Shown: one piece after another, positions 8,319 to 18,854 of the stretch
Layout of the letters: every line of letters starts with the position of its first letter
Position numbering within the stretch: the first letter of the stretch is position 1
From: Lawsonibacter sp900766145
GTDB taxonomy: Bacteria > Bacillota > Clostridia > Oscillospirales > Oscillospiraceae
Length of the DNA: 64,000 nt
Reading direction: 5' to 3' (one strand)
Assembly: GCF_030372275.1 (NCBI RefSeq)
Contig: NZ_JAUDDJ010000001.1
Notes under the pieces: model-generated
The model's database searches: none
What the model was told of the DNA's origin: nothing
Seen by the model: only the letters and a program-made list of their open reading frames with translations
Translations under genes and position numbers: made by a program

Positions 8319-9758
8319 TTATTGTGGCTTGCGGGGAATTTTATATTCAAAGCGGTCCTTCTCCCCGCTCTGGGGAATGGACGTGGGATAGCCTCCGCCA
8401 AAGCAGGCCGTGCAGAAGCCCATCTCCCGGCCTACCAGAGCACGGGTGTGCTCCAGGCTGAGGTAGCCCAGGGAGTCCACGCCGATGATTTCTGCAATCT
8501 CCTCCACGGTGTGGTGGTTGGCGATGAGGTTGTCCCCGCTGTCGATGTCGGTTCCATAGTAGCAGGGAGCTACAAAGGGGGGCGCGCTGACCCGCATATG
8601 GATCTCTTTGGCCCCCGCCCGGCGGAGCATGGCGATGGTACGCCGACAGGTAGTTCCCCGGACGATGGAGTCGTCAATGAGGACCACCCGTTTGCCCTCC
8701 ACTACCTCCCGCACCGGGTTGAGCTTCAGGTCCACGCCCTCCTCCCGCATAGCCTGGGTGGGCGCGATAAAGGTGCGGCCCACATACCGATTCTTGGTAA
8801 AGCCAATGGCGTAGGGGATGCCGGAGGCCCTGGCGTAGCCCAGGGCGGCGTCCAGACCGGAGTCAGGCACGCCGATGACCACGTCGGCCTCCACCGGGTG
8901 CTCCTGGGCCAGAAACGCCCCCGCCCGCTCCCGGGCCCGGCTCACGCTGCACCCCTGGATCACTGAGTCGGGCCGGGCGAAGTAGATGAGTTCAAACACG
9001 CAAAGGTGGGGCGCGGTCCGTCCACAGTGGCTTGTGTCGGTCCGCACCCCTTGGGCGTCGGCCACCACGATCTCCCCCGGCAGCAGGTCCCGCACCAGCT
9101 TGGCCCCCACCGCGTCCAGGGCGCAGGACTCCGAGGCAAACACGATGCCTCCATCCTCCCGCTGCCCCAAACAAAGCGGCCGGAACCCCATAGGGTCCCG
9201 GGCCGCAATGAGTTTTGCCGGGGAGGAGATGACCAGGGAGTAGGCCCCCTCCAGTCGGTCCATGGCGGCGGAGACCGCCGCCTCAATGGAGGGCTGGCGC
9301 AGCCGCTCCTGGACGATCAGATAGGCAATGACTTCCGAGTCGGTGGTGGTGTGGAAGATGGAGCCCCGCTCCTCCAACTGGTGGCGCAGGGGCATGGAGT
9401 TGGTGAGGTTGCCGTTGTGGGCCAGGGCCATGCGCCCCTTGAAGTGGTTAATCACGATGGGCTGTACATTGCGCTTGTGGTCAGAGCCGGTGGTGGCATA
9501 GCGCACATGGCCCACTGCGATATTTCCCTGGCCCAGGGCATGGAGCCGCTGGGGCGGGAACACCTCGCTGACCAGTCCCACGTCACAGCAGCTGGAGAAT
9601 ACTCCCTCATCGTTGACCACGATTCCGGCGCTCTCCTGGCCCCGGTGCTGCAAAGCGAACAGGCCGTAATAGGTCAGACTGGCCACATCCTGCTTTTTGC
9701 TGCTGCACACCCCAAATACACCGCACTCCTCATGGAGGTGCCGCTCCTCTTGCTCCAT
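8319..9758 (-). CDS. purF: Amidophosphoribosyltransferase
   Basis: A 479-residue first committed enzyme of purine synthesis: PRPP plus glutamine gives phosphoribosylamine. After MEQEERHLHEE comes CGVFG, whose Cys is the N-terminal nucleophile, normally exposed by propeptide removal. ALQHRGQESAGI is in the glutaminase domain, and VLIDDSIVRGTT near residue 360 is the PRPP loop of the phosphoribosyltransferase domain. Met at 9758 is chosen because upstream in-frame sequence overlaps asnB and lacks homology. The gene is separated from the other purine genes and sits in a glutamine-use operon, 22 bases after asnB and 18 before pyrG. Confidence 0.97.
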   Translation of the reverse strand: MEQEERHLHEECGVFGVCSSKKQDVASLTYYGLFALQHRGQESAGIVVNDEGVFSSCCDVGLVSEVFPPQRLHALGQGNIAVGHVRYATTGSDHKRNVQPIVINHFKGRMALAHNGNLTNSMPLRHQLEERGSIFHTTTDSEVIAYLIVQERLRQPSIEAAVSAAMDRLEGAYSLVISSPAKLIAARDPMGFRPLCLGQREDGGIVFASESCALDAVGAKLVRDLLPGEIVVADAQGVRTDTSHCGRTAPHLCVFELIYFARPDSVIQGCSVSRARERAGAFLAQEHPVEADVVIGVPDSGLDAALGYARASGIPYAIGFTKNRYVGRTFIAPTQAMREEGVDLKLNPVREVVEGKRVVLIDDSIVRGTTCRRTIAMLRRAGAKEIHMRVSAPPFVAPCYYGTDIDSGDNLIANHHTVEEIAEIIGVDSLGYLSLEHTRALVGREMGFCTACFGGGYPTSIPQSGEKDRFEYKIPRKPQ

Positions 9759-9780
9759 ACCTGCTTGCTCCTTTCTTCTG

Positions 9781-11358
9781 TTACAGTCCGCTGGCGCCGT
9801 AGTTGGACAGCACCCGGGCGGAGGGGTCATCCACGTCGCAGCCCTCCCAGCTCTTGTTAGGCATCCAGAAGCCGGCCACCATCTCCGCCTGGCCGGGGTA
9901 GTACTTCTCAAAGAGTTCACGGTAAAGAAGAGACTCTTTGGTAAAAGGCTGCGCGTATGTATACGCCTTGCGCTTCTCTGCAAACGCCTTCTGGGTATAA
10001 TAGGTCTCGGCGTAGTCCTTCAGGTCGTTGACCAGGGAGTGGCCCACCGCGTCGGAGAAGGCCGCCTTCTCCCGGTAGAGGATGTTGGTGGGCAGGTAGT
10101 CGCCCTCAAAGGCCCGGCGCAGCAGATACTTGCCTTTGCCGTAGTGGTTGCGCTTCTTCTCCGGGTCGATGGACATGACGTAGCGGACAAAGTCCAGATC
10201 GCCAAAGGGCACCCGGGCCTCCAGAGAGTTGACCGAGATGCACCGGTCAGCTCGGAGCACATCGTACATGTGCAGCTCCCGGATCCGCTTCTCCGCCTCC
10301 CGCTGGAACTCCTGGGCAGAGGGGGCAAAGTCGGTGTATTTATAGCCGAACAGCTCGTCGGAGATCTCTCCGGTGAGCAGCACCCGGATATCGGTCTGCT
10401 CATGGATGGCCTTGCACACCAGATACATGCCGATGCTGGCCCGGATGGTGGTGATGTCGTAGGTGCCCAGCAGAGCTACCACCGGCTCCAGGGCCTCGAT
10501 CACATCGTCCCGGGTAATAATGACCTCAGTGTGGTCGCTGCCGATGTAATCGGCCACCTCCCGGGCGTACTTCAGGTCGATGGCATCGGTGTCCATGCCG
10601 ATGGCAAAGGTGCGGATGGGCTTGGAGCTCTTCTTGGCGGCAATAGCGCACACCAGGGAGGAATCCAGGCCGCCGCTGAGAAGAAAGCCCACCTTGGCGT
10701 CGGCGACAAGCCGCTTCTCAACCCCGGCAATAAGCTTCTCCCGGATGTTCTGGCAAATGGTGTCCAGATCGTCGTAGACCGGCCGGTCCACCCGGGTCAT
10801 GTCGGCATAGCAGACAAAGACGCCGTCCTTATAGTAGTGTCCCGGAGGGAAGGGAGCAATTTTCTCCACCAGACCCACCAGGTTTTTGGGCTCGCTGGCA
10901 AAGACCATCACGCCTCTGGCATCCCGGCCATAGTACAAAGGCCGGATGCCGATGGGATCACGGGCAGCCACATAGCTCCCCGTGACCGCATCAAAGAGGA
11001 TGCAGGCAAACTCCGCGTCCAGCATGCGGAACATGTCGGTGCCATACTCCCGGTACAGGGGGAGCAGCACCTCACAGTCCGAGTCGCTGACAAAGGTATA
11101 CTTCCCCTCCAGCTTCTTGCGCAGCTGGTCAAAGCCGTAGATCTCCCCGTTGCACACCACAAAGCTTCCGTCCAGTTGGAACGGCTGCATGCCCTCGGGG
11201 CGGGGGTCCATAATAGCCAGGCGATGAAAGCCCAGCAGGCCCATACCGGTATCTACCACCCGGGTATCGTCCGGGCCTCGGGAAAGAGTACGATCAAAAC
11301 CTTGTCGGAAGGTCTCGTAATCCATACCCTCCCCGCAATATCCCATAATGGAACACAT
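9781..11358 (-). CDS. asnB: Asparagine synthase (glutamine-hydrolysing)
   Basis: A 525-residue enzyme that makes asparagine from aspartate, ATP and glutamine (or ammonia). It starts MCSIMGY, so Cys2 is the class II amidotransferase nucleophile; the SRGPDDTRV and VVCNGEIYGF blocks follow. The C-terminal synthetase domain has the pyrophosphatase loop LLSGGLDSSLVCA near residue 228 and ends with a helical region typical of bacterial AsnB. It starts 18 bases after glnN, so the two are presumably co-transcribed. Confidence 0.97.
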   Translation of the reverse strand: MCSIMGYCGEGMDYETFRQGFDRTLSRGPDDTRVVDTGMGLLGFHRLAIMDPRPEGMQPFQLDGSFVVCNGEIYGFDQLRKKLEGKYTFVSDSDCEVLLPLYREYGTDMFRMLDAEFACILFDAVTGSYVAARDPIGIRPLYYGRDARGVMVFASEPKNLVGLVEKIAPFPPGHYYKDGVFVCYADMTRVDRPVYDDLDTICQNIREKLIAGVEKRLVADAKVGFLLSGGLDSSLVCAIAAKKSSKPIRTFAIGMDTDAIDLKYAREVADYIGSDHTEVIITRDDVIEALEPVVALLGTYDITTIRASIGMYLVCKAIHEQTDIRVLLTGEISDELFGYKYTDFAPSAQEFQREAEKRIRELHMYDVLRADRCISVNSLEARVPFGDLDFVRYVMSIDPEKKRNHYGKGKYLLRRAFEGDYLPTNILYREKAAFSDAVGHSLVNDLKDYAETYYTQKAFAEKRKAYTYAQPFTKESLLYRELFEKYYPGQAEMVAGFWMPNKSWEGCDVDDPSARVLSNYGASGL

Positions 11359-11376
11359 AATTTTTCCTCCTTATGT

Positions 11377-13476
<2,100 letters not shown>

Positions 13477-13500
13477 GTGACTCACCTCTTTCAAAAATGT

Positions 13501-13550
13501 AAAAAAGGCGACGGCGCCCTGGAATTTCACTTCCAAGACGCCGTCGTCTT
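13501..13550 (-). promoter_or_regulatory. Leader terminator/attenuator of the glnN operon
   Basis: On the minus strand, just after the predicted transcription start, a long stem (arms about 13531-13548 and 13507-13524) ends in TTTTTT, 25 bases before the glnN start codon. The tip is a GGAA/TTCC stem with a six-base loop. The upstream arm can instead form an AAGAC/GTCTT hairpin that also has a six-base loop. That gives two mutually exclusive structures, as expected for antitermination control. Confidence 0.72.
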
Positions 13551-13561
13551 TTTATGGGCAT

Positions 13562-13591
13562 ACTATACCCTCCGCCACTCCCCATTGTCAA
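13562..13591 (-). promoter_or_regulatory. Sigma-A promoter of glnN operon
   Basis: Minus strand TTGACA (13591-13586), an 18-nt spacer and TATAGT (13567-13562). The start would fall near 13555, directly before the leader terminator. Confidence 0.82.
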
Positions 13592-13649
13592 GGGCGGAAT
13601 CACAAAAAATTTCCGGCTTTCATCCCCCGTGTTTTTCCAAAACAGCAGA

Positions 13650-13678
13650 TTGACAATCTTTGCCGGATGTAGTATTTT
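13650..13678 (+). promoter_or_regulatory. Sigma-A promoter of glnA
   Basis: TTGACA (13650-13655), a 17-nt spacer and TATTTT (13673-13678). Transcription would begin near 13685, just before the leader terminator. Confidence 0.82.
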
Positions 13679-13693
13679 ATCTACCATGAACAA

Positions 13694-13746
13694 GGATGTT
13701 CCCTGGGAGAAGTGTCCCCTTTTTCCCCCGGAACGTCCCTTTTTTA
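13694..13746 (+). promoter_or_regulatory. Leader terminator/attenuator of glnA
   Basis: GGATGTTCC (13694-13702) pairs with GGAACGTCC (13730-13738), with one G-U pair, and CTTTTTTATTT follows. The loop holds a smaller GGGA/TCCC stem with a six-base loop. It lies about 50 bases before the glnA start codon, within the transcribed leader. Confidence 0.7.
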
Positions 13747-13793
13747 TTTCATCCCGGGATTTGATTCCCGCCCACAAGGGAGGCATACGCGCC

Positions 13794-15011
13794 ATGAAAT
13801 ATTCCCCGGAAGAGGTCATCCAGTTTGTCCAGGAAGAGGATGTGAAGTTCATTCGCCTGGCCTTCTGCGACGTGTACGGCAAGCAAAAAAACATCACCAT
13901 CATGCCCAGCCAGCTCCAGCGGGCATTCACCTACGGCGTGGCCTTTGACGCCTCGGCCATTGCCGGCTTTGGCGGCGAGGTCCGCTCGGATCTGTTTCTT
14001 CACCCCGACCCGGCTACCCTTATCTCTCTGCCCTGGCGGCCGGAAAACGGCCGGGTGGTGCGCATGTTCTGTGACGTCACCCACCCGGACGGCACACCTC
14101 TGGACTCGGACACCCGGGGACTGCTGAAAAAGGCGGTGGCCCGCGCCGCCCAGGAGGGCTATGCCTTTGCCTTCGGCTCAGAGATGGAGTTTTATCTCTT
14201 CCAAACCGACGAGGCGGGCAATCCCACGACAGAGCCCTACGATCAGGCGGGCTACATGGACGTAGCCCCCGAGGACAAGGGGGAAAACATCCGCCGGGAG
14301 ATCTGTATGATCCTGGAGCAGATGGGTATCCAGCCCGAGTGCTCTCACCACGAGGAGGGGCCGGGCCAGAACGAGATCGACTTCCGCTACTCCGATCCCC
14401 TCACCGCCGCCGACAACGCGGTCACCTTCTGCTCTATCGTCAAGACGGTGGCCGCCCGCAACGGGCTGTGGGCCGACTTCTCCCCCAAACCTCTGAGCAA
14501 CCGGGCGGGCAGCGGCCTGCACATCAACTTCTCCGTCAAGGGGCCGGAGGGCACCGACCCCCTGCCCCATGTCATCGCCGGACTGCTGGACCAGGCCTAC
14601 CCCCTCACCGCCTTTTTGAACCCCACTGCCAACTCCTACCTGCGTCTGGGCAGCAGCAAGGCCCCGGGCTACATCACCTGGTCCTCGGAAAACCGCTCCC
14701 AGCTCATTCGCATCCCCGCCGCCGTGGGTGAGTTCCGGCGGGCGGAGCTGCGCTCCGCCGACCCCTCGGCCAACCCCTACCTGGCTTTTGCCCTGCTCAT
14801 CCACGCGGGACTGTACGGCATCAAGCAGGGACTCACTCTCCCCGCCCCTGCCGACTTTAACCTCTACACCGCACCCGCCGGCATTCTCTCCCGCTACCGC
14901 CGCCTGCCCACCTGTCTGGAGGAGGCCATGAGCGCCGCCTGGGAGAGTAAATTTGTTACCCAGCACCTGCCCCCCTCGGTGGTGGCCGCCTACTGCCGCC
15001 GGAGAGGCTGA
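13794..15011 (+). CDS. glnA: Type I glutamine synthetase (short form)
   Basis: A 405-residue GSI-family enzyme. Recognisable parts are FCDVYGKQKNI near residue 29, FAFGSEMEFYLFQ near residue 124 (metal-site Glu), the SNRAGSGLHINFS loop near residue 237, and ENRSQLIRIPAA with RSADPSANPYLAFA near residues 300-328. It is shorter than classical GSI (about 440-470) and lacks the C-terminal adenylylation-site region. It could therefore be a glutamine synthetase or a GS-like gamma-glutamyl ligase; the linked ANTAR regulator favours nitrogen assimilation. The start is set by AAGGGAGG at 13777-13784. The frame is open further upstream through the leader, but the promoter and terminator lie there. Confidence 0.9.
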   Translation: MKYSPEEVIQFVQEEDVKFIRLAFCDVYGKQKNITIMPSQLQRAFTYGVAFDASAIAGFGGEVRSDLFLHPDPATLISLPWRPENGRVVRMFCDVTHPDGTPLDSDTRGLLKKAVARAAQEGYAFAFGSEMEFYLFQTDEAGNPTTEPYDQAGYMDVAPEDKGENIRREICMILEQMGIQPECSHHEEGPGQNEIDFRYSDPLTAADNAVTFCSIVKTVAARNGLWADFSPKPLSNRAGSGLHINFSVKGPEGTDPLPHVIAGLLDQAYPLTAFLNPTANSYLRLGSSKAPGYITWSSENRSQLIRIPAAVGEFRRAELRSADPSANPYLAFALLIHAGLYGIKQGLTLPAPADFNLYTAPAGILSRYRRLPTCLEEAMSAAWESKFVTQHLPPSVVAAYCRRRG

Positions 15012-15038
15012 TATCTGTTTGGAGAAGGAGGAGATGTT

Positions 15039-15662
15039 ATGGTATTCCAGGAACGCACCTACAGCGTACTGGTGGTCTCGGCCTCAGCCGCCTTTGACCG
15101 CACCGTCTCCGACCTGCTCCCCCGCAATGATTTCTGGCCCGTCAACATGGTAACCAGCTGCGGCGAGGCTCGCCGGGCACTGCTGGACAAGGAATATGAT
15201 ATCGTCCTCATCAACGCCCCCCTCCAGGATGACTTCGGTATGCGCCTGGCCATCGACGTGTGCAGCACCAGCCACGCCGGAGTTCTGCTGTGTGTGAAGA
15301 GCGCTCTCTACAACGACGTGTACTCCAAGGTCACTCCCCACGGCGTGCTCACCCTGTCCAAGCCCACCTCCCTGCCCATGATTACCCACTCCCTGCGGGT
15401 ACTGTGCGCCCTGCGGGAGCGGCTGCGCAAGCTGGAGGCCAAGCAGCAGTCGGTGGAAGAGCGCATGGAGGAGATCCGCCTGGTGAACCGGGCCAAGTGG
15501 CTGCTCATCCAGTGTCTCAATATGACAGAGGCCCAGGCCCACCGGTACATCGAAAAGCAGTCCATGGATACCCGCGTCTCCAAGCGGGAGGTGGCCCAGG
15601 ACATCATCAAGACCTACGGCGGGCAGACTCCGCCGGGGGATAACCCATTTTCCTCTCCATAA
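15039..15662 (+). CDS. ANTAR-domain response regulator/antiterminator, NitR-like
   Basis: A 207-residue RNA-binding antiterminator. Residues 1 to about 120 resemble a pseudo-receiver domain (YSVLVVSASAAFDRTV at the first strand, EYDIVLINAPLQDDFG at the third), where the usual phosphoacceptor region is degenerate. A coiled segment (residues 125-150) leads to a C-terminal ANTAR domain with RAKWLLIQCLNMTEAQAHRY. ANTAR proteins stabilise dual-hairpin RNA that prevents an overlapping terminator from forming. It is 27 bases downstream of glnA with an AAGGAGGAG site, as in the glnA-nitR pair of solventogenic clostridia. Likely targets are the glnA and glnN leaders described here. Confidence 0.88.
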   Translation: MVFQERTYSVLVVSASAAFDRTVSDLLPRNDFWPVNMVTSCGEARRALLDKEYDIVLINAPLQDDFGMRLAIDVCSTSHAGVLLCVKSALYNDVYSKVTPHGVLTLSKPTSLPMITHSLRVLCALRERLRKLEAKQQSVEERMEEIRLVNRAKWLLIQCLNMTEAQAHRYIEKQSMDTRVSKREVAQDIIKTYGGQTPPGDNPFSSP

Positions 15663-15663
15663 G

Positions 15664-15710
15664 AAACCGCGCTGGGTTCCAGATTTCTGTCTGGCTCCCA
15701 GCGTGGTTTT
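15664..15710. terminator. Terminator between the ANTAR gene and the convergent HAD gene
   Basis: The arms AAACCGCGCTGGG and CCCAGCGTGGTTT pair with one G-U and are flanked by A and T runs. It closes both convergent transcripts. Confidence 0.85.
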
Positions 15711-15712
15711 AC

Positions 15713-16507
15713 TTACAGTGTTTCTCCAGCTAAAAAGGCACGCAGGCGTTCCTCCACATCGCCGCAGCACAGCGGGAACTGTTTGCCCAGTTCCGGGTCG
15801 GCCTGCTCCATCAGATAGCCCCGGCCGGCCCGGCGAAGCATGGCCGCGTCGTTCCAATTATCTCCAAAAGCCACCGTCTCCTCCGGCAAAACCCCCAGAG
15901 CCCGGCACAGCTGCTCCAGGCCGGTGCCCTTGTCCGCCAGGGTGAAGTCCAGCCAGTCCGGGCCTGCCGCCGCCATGTGCAGCATCTCTCCCCACCGGGG
16001 ACCCAGGGCCTGGGCGGGCTCCTTGGTCCCCCCGGGGCAGTAGGCTGACACCTTCAAAATGTCCTCCTGGATTTCTCTGGGATGCTCCAGGATTTGGACT
16101 CGGTTGCCCTTTTCATCCCGCAGCATGGATACATACTCGGGCGTGCACCGGCACACGTAGCTTACATTGGCCCCCGACACCAGCAGCTGGCAGTATGGCA
16201 GGGCCAGGATGTCCTCCGCCAGGGCCAGGGATGCCTCCCGGGGCATACAGGTCTTACCCAGCACCGGGGCATCCTCCTCCCGGCCTGCGCCATAGAGAAT
16301 GGCCCCGTTTTCACACAGGTAGGTCAGCTCGTCCTGCACCGGGGCAAACAGACCCCGCAGGGAGTGAAATTGCCGCCCGGAGGCGGGACAGAAGATCACG
16401 CCCCGCTCCCGCAGCTCTCCAATGATGGAGAACAGACTGGGCCGCAGCTCGGTCTGCCCGTAGGGCAGCAGCGTTCCATCAATATCACTGACGATCAATT
16501 TTATCAT
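15713..16507 (-). CDS. HAD-superfamily Cof-type phosphatase
   Basis: A 264-residue cytosolic phosphatase. Motif I is IVSDIDGTLLP at residues 4-14, with two catalytic Asp residues. Motif IV is FGDNWNDAAML near residue 213, and a Lys in GTGLEQL-type context precedes it. The large C2-type cap between about residues 85 and 185 places it in the Cof/YidA group, which dephosphorylate sugar phosphates, FMN or similar small metabolites. The substrate cannot be read from sequence. Its start overlaps the end of the next upstream HAD gene by a few bases, so the two are translationally coupled. Confidence 0.88.
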   Translation of the reverse strand: MIKLIVSDIDGTLLPYGQTELRPSLFSIIGELRERGVIFCPASGRQFHSLRGLFAPVQDELTYLCENGAILYGAGREEDAPVLGKTCMPREASLALAEDILALPYCQLLVSGANVSYVCRCTPEYVSMLRDEKGNRVQILEHPREIQEDILKVSAYCPGGTKEPAQALGPRWGEMLHMAAAGPDWLDFTLADKGTGLEQLCRALGVLPEETVAFGDNWNDAAMLRRAGRGYLMEQADPELGKQFPLCCGDVEERLRAFLAGETL

Positions 16508-17181
16508 CGTTTTTTATCTCCTTGAAACATTCGCTTCTCCAGCTCCGGAGGCAGGGTCTGGAAGGTCTCCACCCAATGGTGGCACACCGTTTTCAGTTCT
16601 TCCTCCCGCTCCTGAAACAGTGGGTCGCGGACTCCCGCCACAGTCCAGCCCGCCTGACGGGCGGCGGCACAATAATCCGGCGCGTCCTCAAAGAGGAGGC
16701 ATTCTCCGCAGGCCACCCCCATCTCCTCCGCCGCCCGGCGGTAGAGATCGGGGGAGCGCTTCTCCAGCCCCAGCTCCTTGGTGGTAATGACCTGCTCCAG
16801 CAGCGGCAGCAGGCCGTGGCGCTCCAGAGCCGCCTGACACAGGGGCGGCATGCAGGATGTGAGCACCGCCATCCGCTCCCCGGCCTGGTGGCAGCGCAGT
16901 AAAAATTCTTTTGCGCCCGGCTTCAGGGGCAGAGTGTGGGCGTAGGCCTCCCGGGCCAGCTCCATCCAGGCGTCTAAAATCTCCTGGGGGCTATGGGATA
17001 GCCCAAAGCGCTCCTTGGTATAGCGGGCGGCGTCGGGGGCACTGTGGTGAGCCACATAGTCGGTATAGTCGGCGGGCACGGGGGAGATCCCCTGCCGCCC
17101 CAAAAACTCCACATCGATGTCCAGCCACACCCCGTTGGAGTCCAGCAGGGTTCCGTCCAGATCAAAAAACAGCATATCCAT
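16504..17181 (-). CDS. HAD-superfamily phosphatase, subfamily IA (Gph/beta-PGM-like)
   Basis: A 225-residue hydrolase starting MDMLFFDLDGTLLDSNG (motif I DxDGT). The helical cap follows (residues 15-85), then AVLTSC (motif II), a Lys in GLEKRSPDLY (motif III) and LLFEDAPDYCAAA (motif IV). Met at 17181 starts exactly at the family N terminus, although the frame is open to 17295. It overlaps the 3' end of the DNA glycosylase gene by 20 bases and the next HAD gene by 4, so the three form one minus-strand operon. The substrate is unknown. Confidence 0.85.
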   Translation of the reverse strand: MDMLFFDLDGTLLDSNGVWLDIDVEFLGRQGISPVPADYTDYVAHHSAPDAARYTKERFGLSHSPQEILDAWMELAREAYAHTLPLKPGAKEFLLRCHQAGERMAVLTSCMPPLCQAALERHGLLPLLEQVITTKELGLEKRSPDLYRRAAEEMGVACGECLLFEDAPDYCAAARQAGWTVAGVRDPLFQEREEELKTVCHHWVETFQTLPPELEKRMFQGDKKR

Positions 17182-17773
17182 CCTCCTCCGCCCAGAACCG
17201 CCAGGGGAAGTCCACTGCCTCCTCCGCATAGTCGATGCCCACCCGGGGTCCCACGTGGATCTTCGCCAGGTCGGGGGCCGGGCCATCACACACATAGAGG
17301 GGCGGAACGGTCAGGTCCAGACCGTTCTCCTCTCGGGTGAGAGCCAGTCCCTTACATAACTTGCCCGGTCCGTCCAAAAAGTGGCGTTTTTTGTATCGGG
17401 TCAGTCCATTCTCCTTGCGGCCAAAACGATTGTCTGCTATAATATCCCTGTTTTGGACGGGAACCGCCCCCCGCAGCAGCACTGCGCAGGGCTCTCCCTC
17501 TGGTTCGGTCACCAGATTGAGACAGTGGTACATCCCGTAGATGAGATAGATGTAGGCCGTACCCGGCGGCGCAAAAAGGGTCTGGGTACGGGGCGTGCGT
17601 TTATAGCCGTAGGCGTGGCAGGCCTTGTCCATCCGGCCCACATAGGCCTCGGTCTCCATGATACGGCACACCAGTTGTTCTCCCTGATATTCCCGCACCA
17701 GATATTTGCCCAACAGGTCCCGGGCCACCTCCACGGTATCCCGGTTATAAAAGGACTTTGGCAGGATTTCCAC
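17162..17773 (-). CDS. mpg: 3-methyladenine DNA glycosylase, AAG/MPG type
   Basis: A 203-residue base-excision repair enzyme removing alkylated purines and hypoxanthine. The N-terminal FYNRDTVEVARDLLGKYLV, the VCRIMETEAYVG block (catalytic Glu) and AYIYLIYGMYHCLNLVT with its DNA-intercalating Tyr are all recognisable. Length is normal. It heads the operon with the two HAD phosphatases, overlapping the first by 20 bases. A role linked to nucleotide or nucleoside clean-up is possible but not shown. Confidence 0.93.
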   Translation of the reverse strand: MEILPKSFYNRDTVEVARDLLGKYLVREYQGEQLVCRIMETEAYVGRMDKACHAYGYKRTPRTQTLFAPPGTAYIYLIYGMYHCLNLVTEPEGEPCAVLLRGAVPVQNRDIIADNRFGRKENGLTRYKKRHFLDGPGKLCKGLALTREENGLDLTVPPLYVCDGPAPDLAKIHVGPRVGIDYAEEAVDFPWRFWAEEDGYAVF

Positions 17774-17865
17774 CTATCTCACCTCCAAGAGAAACATACG
17801 TTCAAAGCAACGGTATCCTACCATGTTTCCCGCAAAAATGCAACTTCGTACAGGAGTGAAACGCA

Positions 17866-18786
17866 ATGAAATCCAATCTCTCCCGCAGGATGGCCAAACC
17901 CATGCTGTTTCTGGCCGCCTTCATCTGGGGCACCTCCTTTTTCATCATGAAAAATACCCTGGACTCCACCCCCGTGTTCTGGCTGCTCACCTTCCGCTTT
18001 GGTACAGGAGCCATTCTGCTGGGTCTGTTCTGCTGGAAAAAGTGGAGCACCGTGTTTAAAAAGGACTATGTCTGGCGCGGAGCTATTTTGGGCGCCTTTC
18101 TCTACCTGGCCTACACCGCTCAGACCTTTGGTCTGGTGTACACCACGCCCTCGAAAAATGCCTTCTTGACCTCCATCTACTGCGTGCTGGTCCCCTTCCT
18201 CTACTGGTGGCTGGCCAAGCAGCGGCCCGACCGCTACAACATTCTGGCCGCCCTGCTGTGTGTGGCAGGGGTGGGTCTGGTGTCCCTCACTGGGGACTTT
18301 ACCATCACCATCGGCGATCTGCTCACGTTGGTCAGCGCCCTGTTCTATGCTCTGCACATCGTGGCGGTCAATAAGCTCTCCCCCGGCAAGGATGTCTATC
18401 TCATTACTGTGTTCCAGTTTGCAGGGACAGCAGTTCTGTCTCTGGTAAGCGCCGCCCTGTTCCAGCCCTTCCCCGCTGCTATCTTCTCTCAGGCCCAGGT
18501 GCTGCTGCCGCTTGCCTATTTGTGCGTGGTGTGCACCACGGTGGCTCTGCTGTTCCAGAACGTGGGACAGGTGGGCTCCGATCCCTCCTCCGCCTCGGTG
18601 ATTTTGTCGCTGGAGTCGGTGTTCGGCGTGCTGTTCTCGGTGCTATTCTACGGCGACCCGGTCACCCCCCGTCTGATGGCTGGATTTGCCCTGATTTTCG
18701 TGGCGGTCATCTGCTCGGAAACCAAGTTTTCCTTCCTGCGCCCCAAGCACAGTCTTTCCAAGGAACAGCCTGCTGACAGCTTTTAG
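17866..18786 (+). CDS. DMT-superfamily EamA transporter
   Basis: A 306-residue membrane protein with about ten hydrophobic helices in two EamA repeats. The first repeat begins PMLFLAAFIWGTSFFIMKNTL (residues 10-30); the second starts around FTITIGDLLTLVSALFYALHI (residues 145-165). This is the drug/metabolite exporter architecture, and the substrate is unknown. Divergent from the DNA glycosylase gene, about 90 bases apart. A possible start-proximal site is AGGAGTGAAACGCAATG. Confidence 0.86.
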   Translation: MKSNLSRRMAKPMLFLAAFIWGTSFFIMKNTLDSTPVFWLLTFRFGTGAILLGLFCWKKWSTVFKKDYVWRGAILGAFLYLAYTAQTFGLVYTTPSKNAFLTSIYCVLVPFLYWWLAKQRPDRYNILAALLCVAGVGLVSLTGDFTITIGDLLTLVSALFYALHIVAVNKLSPGKDVYLITVFQFAGTAVLSLVSAALFQPFPAAIFSQAQVLLPLAYLCVVCTTVALLFQNVGQVGSDPSSASVILSLESVFGVLFSVLFYGDPVTPRLMAGFALIFVAVICSETKFSFLRPKHSLSKEQPADSF

Positions 18787-18815
18787 TTGAATCAACAGCG
18801 ACGATATGGTATAAT
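18787..18815 (+). promoter_or_regulatory. Sigma-A promoter of the DtxR-like regulator
   Basis: TTGAAT (18787-18792), a 17-nt spacer and consensus TATAAT (18810-18815), 40 bases before the start codon at 18855. Confidence 0.8.
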
Positions 18816-18854
18816 ATTTTTTACTGAAACTTTTGATTTAAAGGAGGCCCGACT

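Noticed and set aside
6669..8966. A 765-residue plus-strand open frame
   Set aside because: It lies antisense to pyrG and purF, whose products are unmistakable. The translation is Gly/Val/His-rich with no domain, a common high-GC shadow.
13686..13793. ATG 13686 as an N-terminally extended start for glnA
   Set aside because: It is in frame but falls at the predicted transcription start, has no ribosome site, and the extension would cover the leader terminator. AAGGGAGG supports 13794.
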